From positions 1 through 59,481 of the forward strand of contig NZ_VNHO01000014.1 of the NCBI RefSeq assembly GCF_008124715.1: a stretch of DNA of 59,481 bases, given 5' to 3'. Below are positions 52,644-59,481 of the stretch, piece by piece; positions within the stretch are counted from its first letter, which is position 1; every line of letters starts with the position of its first letter. The notes below the pieces were generated by a model. That model did no database searches, was not told the origin of the DNA, and was given only the letters and a program-made list of their open reading frames with translations. The stretch comes from Thermosediminibacter litoriperuensis (GTDB lineage Bacteria > Bacillota > Thermosediminibacteria > Thermosediminibacterales > Thermosediminibacteraceae). Both the position numbers and the translations under genes were made by a program.

Positions 52644-54054
52644 CTCTTATCAGGCAGTAATGGCCCGGAAAAAAGAGATAATGAAGAAATCCGTCGGTAT
52701 AGATTATGCGGTGCTGGAATACGGCAGGCTTTCCTTCGATTATGAAGGCCTCATGAAAAGCGTGCCTTACAGCCTTGAACAGGTGGCAGAAATCCAGGCG
52801 GAAACCAAAGTGGGGAAGACGCCGCTTTTTGAACTCAAAAACCTGACTTCTCTTATCCGGCGGTACTCCCCGCCGGGCAAGGGGGCGAGAATCTTTATTA
52901 AAGATGAAGCCGCCAACTGTTCCGGGTCTTTTAAAGACAGGCGGGCGTCCCTCTCGGTATATCACGCCAAGAAGCTGGGGTTTAAAGGAGTGATTGCAGC
53001 CACATCGGGGAATTACGGCGCCGCCGTGGCCGCTCAGGCGGCACAGAGGGGATTAAAGTGCATAGTTGTCCAGGAAGTTTACGATTCGAGGAAAGTGGGC
53101 CAGCCCGAAATACTGGAAAAAGCGCGGAAGTGCGAGGCTTACGGTGCCGAGGTGGTGCAGCTCACCGTGGGGCCGGAGCTGTTTTACGTCTTCCTGATGC
53201 TGCTGGAAGAAACCGGGTACTTCAATGCATCCCTTTATACCCCTTACAGCATAGCAGGTATCGAGACCCTGGGATACGAGGTTGCGGTAGAGATCAAAGA
53301 AAGGGAGGGCCGGTTCCCTGACGCCGTAGTGATCACCCATGCGGGTGGAGGAAACGTTACAGGCACCGCCAGGGGCCTGCTTAAAGCCGGAGCGGTAAAG
53401 ACTCGGGTGATAGGGGCGTCGGTGGACCTGACGGGGCTTCACATGGCCTCCGACGGCGATTTCAACAAAAAGTCGTTTACCACGGGCCATACTGGGTTCG
53501 GAGTGCCCTTCGCCGTATGGCCGGACAGGTCCGACGTGCCCAGGAATGCGGCAAGACCCCTGAGGTACCTGGACAGGTACGTCACCGTTACTCAGGGAGA
53601 AGTATTCTTCACCACCGAAGTCCTGGCCCGGCTGGAAGGGCTGGAGAGAGGACCCGCCGGGAATACTTCCCTGGCGGCTGCCATAGCCCTTGCAAAAGAG
53701 ATGGATAGGGACCAGATTATCGTGGTACAGGAAACGGAATATACCGGCGCCGGCAAACACCCGCTGGCCCAGCTGTCTTTTGCACGGAGGAACGGCATAG
53801 AGGTCAGGCGCGGCCATCCTTCCGAGAATATTCCGGGGAAAAACATAATCATACCGGAAAGCATATCGCAGCTGGGATACAGAGATGTTGACCTCGATGA
53901 GCTTCGCCGGTCTTATATAAAGAATGCGTTGCAAAAAACAGGAGTAAAGGTGCTGGAAAAAAATGATCCGGATTTCCTGTCGGAGGAAACGAAATGGCCG
54001 GTGGACCGCGTGGTTGAATTTCTCGAAGACTGTGGCATCGAGACGAAGTTTTAA
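52633..54054 (+). CDS. ortB: 2-amino-4-oxopentanoate thiolase beta subunit (PLP)
   Basis: 473 residues. The fold is that of threonine-synthase-type PLP enzymes: the Schiff-base Lys is in NCSGSFKDRRAS, the phosphate loop in ATSGNYGAAVAAQAA, and the Gly-rich HAGGGNVTGTARGLLK follows. The C-terminal part is particular to OrtB. It carries out thiolytic cleavage together with OrtA. The upstream ornithine enzymes (racemase, aminomutase, 2,4-diaminopentanoate dehydrogenase) are absent from the window, so either they lie elsewhere or a different source of the 2-amino-4-keto acid is used. Confidence 0.9.
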   Translation: MKDNSYQAVMARKKEIMKKSVGIDYAVLEYGRLSFDYEGLMKSVPYSLEQVAEIQAETKVGKTPLFELKNLTSLIRRYSPPGKGARIFIKDEAANCSGSFKDRRASLSVYHAKKLGFKGVIAATSGNYGAAVAAQAAQRGLKCIVVQEVYDSRKVGQPEILEKARKCEAYGAEVVQLTVGPELFYVFLMLLEETGYFNASLYTPYSIAGIETLGYEVAVEIKEREGRFPDAVVITHAGGGNVTGTARGLLKAGAVKTRVIGASVDLTGLHMASDGDFNKKSFTTGHTGFGVPFAVWPDRSDVPRNAARPLRYLDRYVTVTQGEVFFTTEVLARLEGLERGPAGNTSLAAAIALAKEMDRDQIIVVQETEYTGAGKHPLAQLSFARRNGIEVRRGHPSENIPGKNIIIPESISQLGYRDVDLDELRRSYIKNALQKTGVKVLEKNDPDFLSEETKWPVDRVVEFLEDCGIETKF

Positions 54055-54083
54055 CGTACGGGTGCGCCGATGCACGATAAAAT

Positions 54084-54112
54084 AAACCGGGGTTTTTCAA
54101 CCCCGGTTTTAA
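54084..54112 (+). terminator. Terminator of the nhaC-ortAB unit
   Basis: AAACCGGGG (54084-54092) / CCCCGGTTT (54101-54109) followed by T to 54110. An 8-base loop separates the arms. Confidence 0.8.
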
Positions 54113-54278
54113 AATTTTTATTACGGTAGAGATTTTTTATAACAGAAAATCGATACGGTCATTGGCAATTATTACATTTATTGGTATTATATATAAGAGT
54201 ATTAATAAATGCATATGAGGACAACGGTTTATGGGAGACATAAATCGACCGGATTTTAACTAGTTCGAGGTGATCGTC

Positions 54279-55319
54279 GTGATAAGGGTTCTGGTCGCGG
54301 ATGATTCTGCCCTGATGAGGCTCATGATAAAGGACCTGCTGGAAAAGGACCCCGAGATAAAGGTGGTGGATACCGCCAGAAACGGCAGGGAAGCCGTCGA
54401 GAAAGCTGAAAAGCTCAAGCCCGACGTCATTACAATGGACGTCCAGATGCCCGAAATGGATGGGATTTCGGCCTTGAAACAGATTAACGAAAAAAAACTG
54501 GGCAAAGTATTGATGCTTTCCTCACTGACCCGAGAAGGCGCCGAGGTGACTCTCAAGGCCCTGGAGATGGGCGCCTTTGACTTCGTGGCAAAGCCCGGCG
54601 GGAGCATATCGCCCGATATAAAGGAATTCGCGGATAAGATAATCGCCAAAGTGAAGGCCGGATTTAAAGCCGGGAGTATCCGGGAAAGGCCGGTAAATCC
54701 GCCTGTGCCCAGCATACATTTCACTTCCGAAATGAAGGCCGTGGTCATCGGGATTTCCACCGGGGGTCCCAGGAACATAATGCACGTTCTGCCTTTCCTT
54801 CCCCCGGATATAAATGCAGCCGTCTTCCTGGTGCAGCACATGCCTCCGGCGTTCACCGGACCCTTAGCGAGGAGGCTGGATGAGCGCTGCAGCATAAAGG
54901 TGGTGGAAGCCGAGGACGGCATGGAAGTAAAACCCGGCACCTGCTACGTGGGCAAAGGAGGCTACAATCTACTGCTTTTTGGCGATAGAAAAAACTGCAG
55001 GCTGGTGCTGACCGACACCCCGAAAAACCGGTTCATGCCTTCGGCGGATGTCACGATGGATTCGGTTTTCACCGTATTCCGCGAAAATACTATAGGCGTT
55101 ATTATGACCGGTATGGGCGATGACGGAGCCGGGGCGATGGTCAGAATAAAAAAAGCCGGCGGCAGGACTATTGCCGAGTCCCGCGAGACGGCGGTGATAT
55201 TCGGGATGCCCCGGGCGGCGATTGAAAGAGGAGGGGCCGAGTTTGTACTTCCGAGTTACGAGATACCGGCTAAATTAACCGAACTGGCTGGGGTGAGGAT
55301 GGTAAATGGGAAAGAGTAA
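54279..55319 (+). CDS. cheB: Chemotaxis protein methylesterase/deamidase CheB
   Basis: 346 residues, GTG start 54279 (GAGG 8-9 bases upstream; GTG 54270 overlaps it). The receiver shows ADDSALMR and acceptor VITMDVQMPEMDG. The esterase domain shows the catalytic Ser in GISTGGPRN, His in VQHMPPAF and Asp in MTGMGDDGAGA. It removes methyl groups from receptors such as the two MCPs here. No CheR or CheA is in the window. The stop overlaps the next gene by 14 bases. Confidence 0.93.
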   Translation: MIRVLVADDSALMRLMIKDLLEKDPEIKVVDTARNGREAVEKAEKLKPDVITMDVQMPEMDGISALKQINEKKLGKVLMLSSLTREGAEVTLKALEMGAFDFVAKPGGSISPDIKEFADKIIAKVKAGFKAGSIRERPVNPPVPSIHFTSEMKAVVIGISTGGPRNIMHVLPFLPPDINAAVFLVQHMPPAFTGPLARRLDERCSIKVVEAEDGMEVKPGTCYVGKGGYNLLLFGDRKNCRLVLTDTPKNRFMPSADVTMDSVFTVFRENTIGVIMTGMGDDGAGAMVRIKKAGGRTIAESRETAVIFGMPRAAIERGGAEFVLPSYEIPAKLTELAGVRMVNGKE

Positions 55320-56754
55320 CGGGATTACGGACGATTTTTTAAAATTGTTGTTGAATTCGATTGAGGTAAACCTGTGCGTTATAGACGAAAGCGGGAAAAT
55401 CCTGCTGGTCAACAGGAAATGGGAGGAATTTGCCCGAAAAAATGGCATTGCCGATGTTAGAATGGTTGGTCCCGGAGTCAATTATTTAAAAGTACTGGAA
55501 AATGCCGTTCGCGACGAATATATGGATCTGGGCCTGGCGAGGGTTGCCTTGGAGGGTATAAGGGAGATTCTGGCGGGAAAGAGAGAAGAGTTTTACCTGG
55601 AATACCCCTGCCACGCGGATAGCGAGGACCGGTGGTACCTGATGGTGGTGTCCCGGATCGATTCGAATCCCGTCACCGCGGCAATTTGCCATATAAACAT
55701 CACGGAAACGAAAAAAAAGCAAACGCAGATCAAGAAGCTGAACATATGCGATGAGCTGACAGATCTCTACAACCGGTGGATGTTCCAAAAGGAATTGAAA
55801 AAACTCCGGCGGACCGACGAACTACCGGTGGCCATAATAGTGTACGATCTGGATGGGCTACAGCTCATAAACGATGTGCTGGGCTATGAAACCGGAGATA
55901 AACTGCTCAGGGCTTTTGCCGGTATCCTGAAGAGCAGTTTCAGGGAAAAGGACGTGGCGGCAAGGATAGGCGGCGACGAATTCGGCATTATAATGAGGGG
56001 CTGCGATGAAAAGGCCGTTGATTCCGTCATAAAGAGGATCGCGGCGAAAATCGAGGATTTTAATTCGAAACATGAGGACCTGTACCTGTCGGCGTCTGTG
56101 GGCTACTCCATAAAGTACAGCGGTATTCAGGACGTTTACAAAGTGTTCAACGAAGCCGGCAATAACATGTACAGAAACAAGCTCCTGATGCGGCAGACTG
56201 CCAAAAACGCTATATCTCTCATAATAACCAGGAAGCTCCGGGAGCGAAACAGCGCACGGGAAGGACGTATCGAGAGGCTGATCAAGCTGGCCGAGGCCTT
56301 CGGAAAAAAGCTGGATCTCTCGCAGGAGAATATGGAAAAGTTTTTACTGCTCTGCCGCTATCACGACGTAGGAGAGATAAGCCTTCCGCAGGACCTGTTG
56401 GTTAAAAAGGGGAGGATAACCTGGGAAGAGAGGGAAATATGGCGAAAGCATTGCACCGCCGGCTACAGGATAGCCATCGCCGTGCCGTCGCTTTCCGGGA
56501 TTGCGGACCTGATCCTGAGCCACCATGAACACTACGACGGCAGCGGCTATCTCTTTAAGCTGCGGGGAAAGGAAATACCGTTTCTGTCCCGGGTCTTTGC
56601 CATAATAGACGCTTATGAAGCCATGACCGGCAACAGGCCCTACAGGAAACCGTTGAGCCACGAGGAGGCTGTAGAAGAACTGAAAAGGTGCGCCGGCACC
56701 CAGTTCGACCCTGAACTGGTCAAACTGTTTACCGAAATGGGACCGGTGATTTAA
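55306..56754 (+). CDS. PAS-GGDEF-HD hybrid: diguanylate cyclase with phosphodiesterase-like domain
   Basis: 482 residues. A PAS-like N-terminus (LNSIEVNLCVIDESGKILLV) precedes a complete cyclase domain with the signature GGDEF (ARIGGDEFGI) after VYDLDGLQLINDVLG. An HD-GYP-like domain follows: RYHDVGEI, HHEHYDGSGY and AIIDAYEAMTGNRPYRK. The GYP reads GYL, a change that may lower or alter the hydrolase. It overlaps cheB, so c-di-GMP turnover and receptor adaptation are produced together. A bidirectional hairpin follows. Confidence 0.9.
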   Translation: MGKSNGITDDFLKLLLNSIEVNLCVIDESGKILLVNRKWEEFARKNGIADVRMVGPGVNYLKVLENAVRDEYMDLGLARVALEGIREILAGKREEFYLEYPCHADSEDRWYLMVVSRIDSNPVTAAICHINITETKKKQTQIKKLNICDELTDLYNRWMFQKELKKLRRTDELPVAIIVYDLDGLQLINDVLGYETGDKLLRAFAGILKSSFREKDVAARIGGDEFGIIMRGCDEKAVDSVIKRIAAKIEDFNSKHEDLYLSASVGYSIKYSGIQDVYKVFNEAGNNMYRNKLLMRQTAKNAISLIITRKLRERNSAREGRIERLIKLAEAFGKKLDLSQENMEKFLLLCRYHDVGEISLPQDLLVKKGRITWEEREIWRKHCTAGYRIAIAVPSLSGIADLILSHHEHYDGSGYLFKLRGKEIPFLSRVFAIIDAYEAMTGNRPYRKPLSHEEAVEELKRCAGTQFDPELVKLFTEMGPVI

Positions 56755-56779
56755 GCGGCGGATTCTTTCATCCGCCGCT
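56754..56779. terminator. Bidirectional terminator
   Basis: AGCGGCGGAT (56754-56763) / ATCCGCCGCT (56770-56779), 6-base loop, between convergent genes; it overlaps the stop codons on both sides. Confidence 0.75.
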
Positions 56780-57361
56780 CTTGCTGAGGATCCTTATCAG
56801 GAGGTTTATCAGTTCCTCCCTCAATTTTCCGCCGTCCTGCAGGTAAGCGGATTCCGGCTCCCGGACCTGTCCGGCCTTTATTGCCGCCCGGTGCCTTTCC
56901 TCGTAGATTCCCGCTATAAGTCTGGCGTCCTTCATATACTCCAGCAGGGTGGCTTTGCCTAAAAGGACCCTCAGGCACCTGCCGCAGGCGAGGAGCACCC
57001 TGGAAAAGGAGCCGTCTTCCTCGATCTCCCGGATTTCGTAAAAGGAAAGGTAACCAACGGTGCCGTCGTTTTCTCCCAGGGGCCTTTCCCGGAATTTCAC
57101 GGGAATTAGTATGAGGGAGGGCGAGAGCGGCACCGGCACGTAGTTTCTCCTGTTGACGGCCCTGCCGTAATTTTCCCTTACGGCGGCGAGATCCACCCCG
57201 TAAGCCCTGGCAATCCGCCTTATCACTGTCCTGCAGGTATTTCCTATCAAATGCTCTTTTCCGTCCGAGGTAATCACCCTGGTGGCGTTTCCCGCTCCGG
57301 CTTCGTATACCGGCACCACGGCGGCAATACCGGCCTTTATCAAAATCTCCGCATCCTTCAT
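56768..57361 (-). CDS. Possible ComK-like regulator under an SOS-type promoter
   Basis: 197 residues from ATG 57361, 9 bases after GGGAGGT. No membrane segment. Recognisable stretches are VITSDGKEHLIGNTCRTVIR, RIARAYGVDL, YVPVPLSPSLILIPVKFRE and TVGYLSFYEIREI. The order of a GK-like turn, a Cys/Arg helix with YG, a central PVPLSP...IPVK strand and a GYLSF strand recalls ComK, the competence regulator, but the resemblance is by eye and weak. The promoter is very strong (TTGACA, 17 bases, TATAAT) with a LexA-type box in the spacer. DNA-damage control of a competence-like regulator would be notable. Confidence 0.4.
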   Translation of the reverse strand: MKDAEILIKAGIAAVVPVYEAGAGNATRVITSDGKEHLIGNTCRTVIRRIARAYGVDLAAVRENYGRAVNRRNYVPVPLSPSLILIPVKFRERPLGENDGTVGYLSFYEIREIEEDGSFSRVLLACGRCLRVLLGKATLLEYMKDARLIAGIYEERHRAAIKAGQVREPESAYLQDGGKLREELINLLIRILSKSGG

Positions 57362-57407
57362 TGGCCATCCACCTCCCAAAATCTGGCGAAGGCGAAACTT
57401 TAAGACA

Positions 57408-57436
57408 ATTATAACCAAACGTATGTTCGATGTCAA
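57408..57436 (-). promoter_or_regulatory. Consensus promoter with LexA-type box
   Basis: On the minus strand, TTGACA (57431-57436), 17-base spacer, TATAAT (57408-57413), both hexamers perfect. The spacer holds CGAACATACGTTTG (57429-57416), matching the Gram-positive LexA consensus at 13 of 14 positions. The -35 lies in the last codons of the amidase gene. The adjacent string is shared with the dinB promoter. Confidence 0.8.
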
Positions 57437-57948
57437 GGCCAAAAAGAAAAAACAAATCTATCGCCGGGGCACTCGGTTCTGGCTCCCGGCACCTCCGAGT
57501 GCTTGAGCACCGCCGAAGGCGGGATCGAGTAGACGTCCGTAAGGAAGCTGACGAGGTTTTTCAGAGCCTTCAGCTGGGCGGTGGTGGGCTCGGGATGTCC
57601 CTTTTTCCCGGAGGGGTTGTCCCGGGAAGAAAAGTTGCCCGTCAGGGCGATGCCGATGGACCTCCCATTCATCCCGGAGGCGACGCAGTGGGCTCCCGGC
57701 GCGAAATCGGGCCTGCCCCTTTCCACGCTGCCGTCGGCCCTTATAAGGTAGTGGTAGCCGATGCTGATAACAGCGCCGCCGTCACAGTGGGGAAATCCCC
57801 GCTCTCTGTACTCCTCCACCAGAGAAAAGGGCTCCGTTATTTTCACGCCGAAGCCCCTGGCCGCATGAATCCTGTTTATTTCCAGAGATGAAACGTCATG
57901 GCCTGCAGTATGATGGATCACGATAAAGCGCGGATAAAATCTTTCCAT
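57433..57948 (-). CDS. N-acetylmuramoyl-L-alanine amidase (PGRP/Amidase_2 type)
   Basis: 171 residues, ATG 57948. The fold shows RFIVIHHTAGH (first Zn His), SIGYHYLIRADGSVERGRP, GAHCVASGMNGRSIGIALTG (second His) and ECPGDRF with the Cys ligand. It cleaves the bond between muramic acid and L-alanine of peptidoglycan. No signal peptide is visible, so export would need a holin-like partner. The YvrJ-type gene upstream encodes a small membrane protein. It is the last gene of a minus-strand cluster with YvrJ, DUF2922 and DUF1659 proteins. Confidence 0.9.
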   Translation of the reverse strand: MERFYPRFIVIHHTAGHDVSSLEINRIHAARGFGVKITEPFSLVEEYRERGFPHCDGGAVISIGYHYLIRADGSVERGRPDFAPGAHCVASGMNGRSIGIALTGNFSSRDNPSGKKGHPEPTTAQLKALKNLVSFLTDVYSIPPSAVLKHSEVPGARTECPGDRFVFSFWP

Positions 57949-57969
57949 ACCGATCGCCTCCCTGAAATA

Positions 57970-58131
57970 TCACCCGTTTCTGGAGGGGTTTTTGAGCCCC
58001 TCTATGACCATGGCCAGTTCGTGGATGCTAGCCGTGAGGCTTTCCATTTTGGCCTCGATCCTCACCAGCAGGTATATGGAAACGGCGATGGGAAACCCCA
58101 CGTTGGCCACCTGGGCCATGAAATCTTCCAT
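57970..58131 (-). CDS. YvrJ family small membrane protein (53 aa)
   Basis: ATG 58131 with GGAGGT 8 bases upstream. One N-terminal hydrophobic stretch (VANVGFPIAVSIYLLVRIEA) is followed by an amphipathic helix (MESLTASIHELAMVIEGLKN), the layout of YvrJ and small holin-like proteins. It precedes the amidase gene by 21 bases, so a holin-like role in amidase release is possible but unproven. Confidence 0.8.
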   Translation of the reverse strand: MEDFMAQVANVGFPIAVSIYLLVRIEAKMESLTASIHELAMVIEGLKNPSRNG

Positions 58132-58159
58132 ATTTGCCACCTCCAGTCTCAAATTAAAG

Positions 58160-58179
58160 CCCCGGGCCGGAGCCCGGGG
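58160..58179 (-). terminator. Hairpin between the DUF2922 and YvrJ genes
   Basis: CCCCGGGC (58160-58167) / GCCCGGGG (58172-58179), followed on the minus strand by CTTTAATTT. It may partly separate the upstream pair from yvrJ-amidase. Confidence 0.6.
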
Positions 58180-58185
58180 AAGGGT

Positions 58186-58407
58186 TTATTCGCGAGGTAT
58201 GATTTCCACGGCGTCCCTGATGAGAACTCTAGCCCCCAGGGCTTTCACTATGTCCCCGCCGCTGGTGGCGAAGAGGTTCCGGGAGACCACCAGGTCCATC
58301 ACCGGCTGTATTTCCTGCGGGGTGAGGTTTTCATTCGGGTCGGGGACTAGGATCCGGGTGGTCCTGCCGGCTTCGTTCTGGAAGCTCATTTCGAGGATCT
58401 GAGCCAT
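58186..58407 (-). CDS. DUF2922 family protein (73 aa)
   Basis: ATG 58407 after AAGGAGGTG. The sequence follows the DUF2922 pattern: LEMSFQNEAGRTTRILVPDP, LTPQEIQPVMDLVVSRNLF, and GARVLIRDAVEI. Small, soluble, function unknown. It occurs, as here, beside DUF1659 in many Firmicutes. It is 39 bases from the DUF1659 gene. Confidence 0.87.
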   Translation of the reverse strand: MAQILEMSFQNEAGRTTRILVPDPNENLTPQEIQPVMDLVVSRNLFATSGGDIVKALGARVLIRDAVEIIPRE

Positions 58408-58446
58408 GCTCTGGCACCTCCTTTCCTGAAATTAACTTACGCCGCA

Positions 58447-58671
58447 TTACTCTTCGGTCAGCTCGATTTCCACCACCTTTCTGAAGGAGTCCACCGGGTG
58501 GATCTGAAGGCCGGCCAGGGCTTTGGCCAGTTCCATCACGTCGGCGTCGGGAGCCGAAGTCTTCAGGTTCCTGAAGGACCTGGTCCTCGTCACAGGCCTG
58601 CCGTTTTCGCCGGTCCCGGTCTGGACTACTACCTGCAGGGTGGCCTCCACCGGCGTCGCGATAACCGCCAT
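58447..58671 (-). CDS. DUF1659 family protein (74 aa)
   Basis: The start is ATG 58671 (AAGGAGGTG upstream), not the longer frame to 58794. Pattern: ATPVEATLQVVVQTG, RTRSFRNLKTSAPDADVMEL, and VVEIELTEE. Function unknown. It is the first gene of the cluster. A leader hairpin (58692-58700 / 58715-58723) and a TATAAT (58739-58744, minus) precede it. Confidence 0.85.
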   Translation of the reverse strand: MAVIATPVEATLQVVVQTGTGENGRPVTRTRSFRNLKTSAPDADVMELAKALAGLQIHPVDSFRKVVEIELTEE

Positions 58672-58762
58672 CAACTTCACCTCCTTTCTGCAGCGGCCCC
58701 TTCCCGTGTTTCGGGGGGCCGCTCTCGATTTCACCTTCATTATACTTCCGGCGGCGGGAAAA

Positions 58763-58800
58763 CAAAAAAAACGGCCGGGAGCGGGCGGGCTCACCGGCCG
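58763..58800 (-). terminator. Terminator upstream of the DUF1659 promoter
   Basis: CCGGCCG / CGGCCGG stem (58794-58800 / 58772-58778) followed on the minus strand by an eight-base T-run (58771-58764). It would end a minus-strand transcript arriving from 58801-58960, where no protein gene is visible. Confidence 0.65.
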
Positions 58801-58962
58801 GGGACGGACTGGTTATACCTCTGTGTTTTCATTCCGGCTGTTACGGCAAAAGTCTTTTGTCGGGCAAATTCTGTACACCACCGGAGGCGACTCATTATAA
58901 TTTGATGCAAAATATGGTATAATAAACGCAAGACTATTAATTTTGTTGAAGGTGACTTCAAT

Positions 58963-59176
58963 ATGAATTTGGGTTATATAAAGGAGAAAATTGTACCTTT
59001 GCTTAAAGAAAATGATGTTGTAAACGCCGCTATATTCGGGTCATATGCCCGTGGTGAAGAGAAACCTGATAGTGATTTAGATATAATTATTAAATTCAGG
59101 GAAGAAAAAATTAAAACCTTATTTGATTTAATAAAGTTGGTTAATTGTAAAATTAAATGCGACAGTAAAAAAAGTT

Positions 59177-59178
<2 letters not shown>
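58963..59178 (+). pseudogene. Minimal nucleotidyltransferase gene truncated by an IS30-family element
   Basis: 71 codons from ATG 58963. The signature GSYARGEEKPDSDLD (GSX10DXD) places it with MntA-like antitoxins. The product is about half of normal length, and its stop (59176-59178) coincides with the left end of the insertion element at 59177. The lost part and a HepT partner, if any, lie beyond. A TATAAT at 58918-58923 is the likely -10. The AT-rich base use is like the intact pair at 24363-25200. Confidence 0.75.

Positions 59179-59481
<303 letters not shown>

Overview
The window looks like a chromosomal stretch from an anaerobic, probably thermophilic and spore-related member of the Clostridia (Thermosediminibacterales/Thermoanaerobacterales/Moorella-like). 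The grounds are strong GGAGG ribosome sites with frequent GTG/TTG starts, a tmRNA tag reading ANEELALAA, a Moorella-type oxalate oxidoreductase, a double-cubane-type ATP-driven reductase, 2-amino-4-oxopentanoate thiolase, a YjcZ-like small protein, and many intrinsic terminators. The genus is an inference. No rRNA, tRNA or CRISPR array was seen.

Layout. 1-4.6 kb is an accessory strip next to ssrA: an IS21 istB remnant, a frameshifted uracil-DNA-glycosylase-like gene, an EVE-like/PD-(D/E)XK putative restriction protein, and two ~300-bp elements with the same architecture. Each encodes a tiny peptide with a Shine-Dalgarno site (SD) buried in a long-range hairpin, 5' and 3' ends that are complementary, and a convergent antisense promoter. 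I read these as a candidate new type I toxin-antitoxin family, the most novel item here. 4.6-6.1 kb is an orphan cobQ. 6.2-14.1 kb (minus) is an oxalate island: OxlT-like carrier, three-subunit oxalate oxidoreductase, a Cdc48-like AAA+ ATPase and a GntR/FCD regulator with a matching palindrome. 14.4-15.7 kb is a MarR-arsM arsenic methylation operon. 15.8-18.7 kb is a double-cubane-like protein with an unusual fused activator. 19.2-22.7 kb is a GlnK/GlnL-type two-component system followed by gltS. 22.8-26.5 kb holds a fused VTE5/VTE6-type isoprenoid kinase, a HepT/MntA pair and SOS-controlled dinB.

26.6-37.2 kb is a complete Gram-positive Tad/Flp pilus operon ending in a HAMP protein and a DegS/DegU-like pair. 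37.2-41.2 kb holds DUF72, Cof-like phosphatase, ATP-grasp ligase and ornithine-cyclodeaminase-family genes. 41.2-47.3 kb is a chemotaxis and cyclic-di-GMP block: two methyl-accepting proteins, HD-GYP, a CheW-MCP operon behind a c-di-GMP-I riboswitch, and hemerythrin. 47.3-54.1 kb is a self-contained sigma-54 circuit: a periplasmic-binding-domain kinase and an NtrC-type activator, two dyad upstream sites, a -24/-12 promoter, then an NhaC-like carrier and OrtA-OrtB. 54.3-56.8 kb is CheB plus a GGDEF/HD hybrid. 56.8-58.7 kb (minus) holds a possibly ComK-like gene under a consensus promoter containing a LexA-type box, and an amidase/YvrJ/DUF2922/DUF1659 cluster. The right edge is an IS30-family element that truncates a nucleotidyltransferase gene.

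Themes: surface pili, chemotaxis and c-di-GMP are linked through enzymes, a riboswitch and regulators in one 30-kb region. Nutrient use (oxalate, glutamate, ornithine-type products) is organised as compact islands, each with its own regulator. All functions are read from sequence motifs and remembered family knowledge; no database search was possible.
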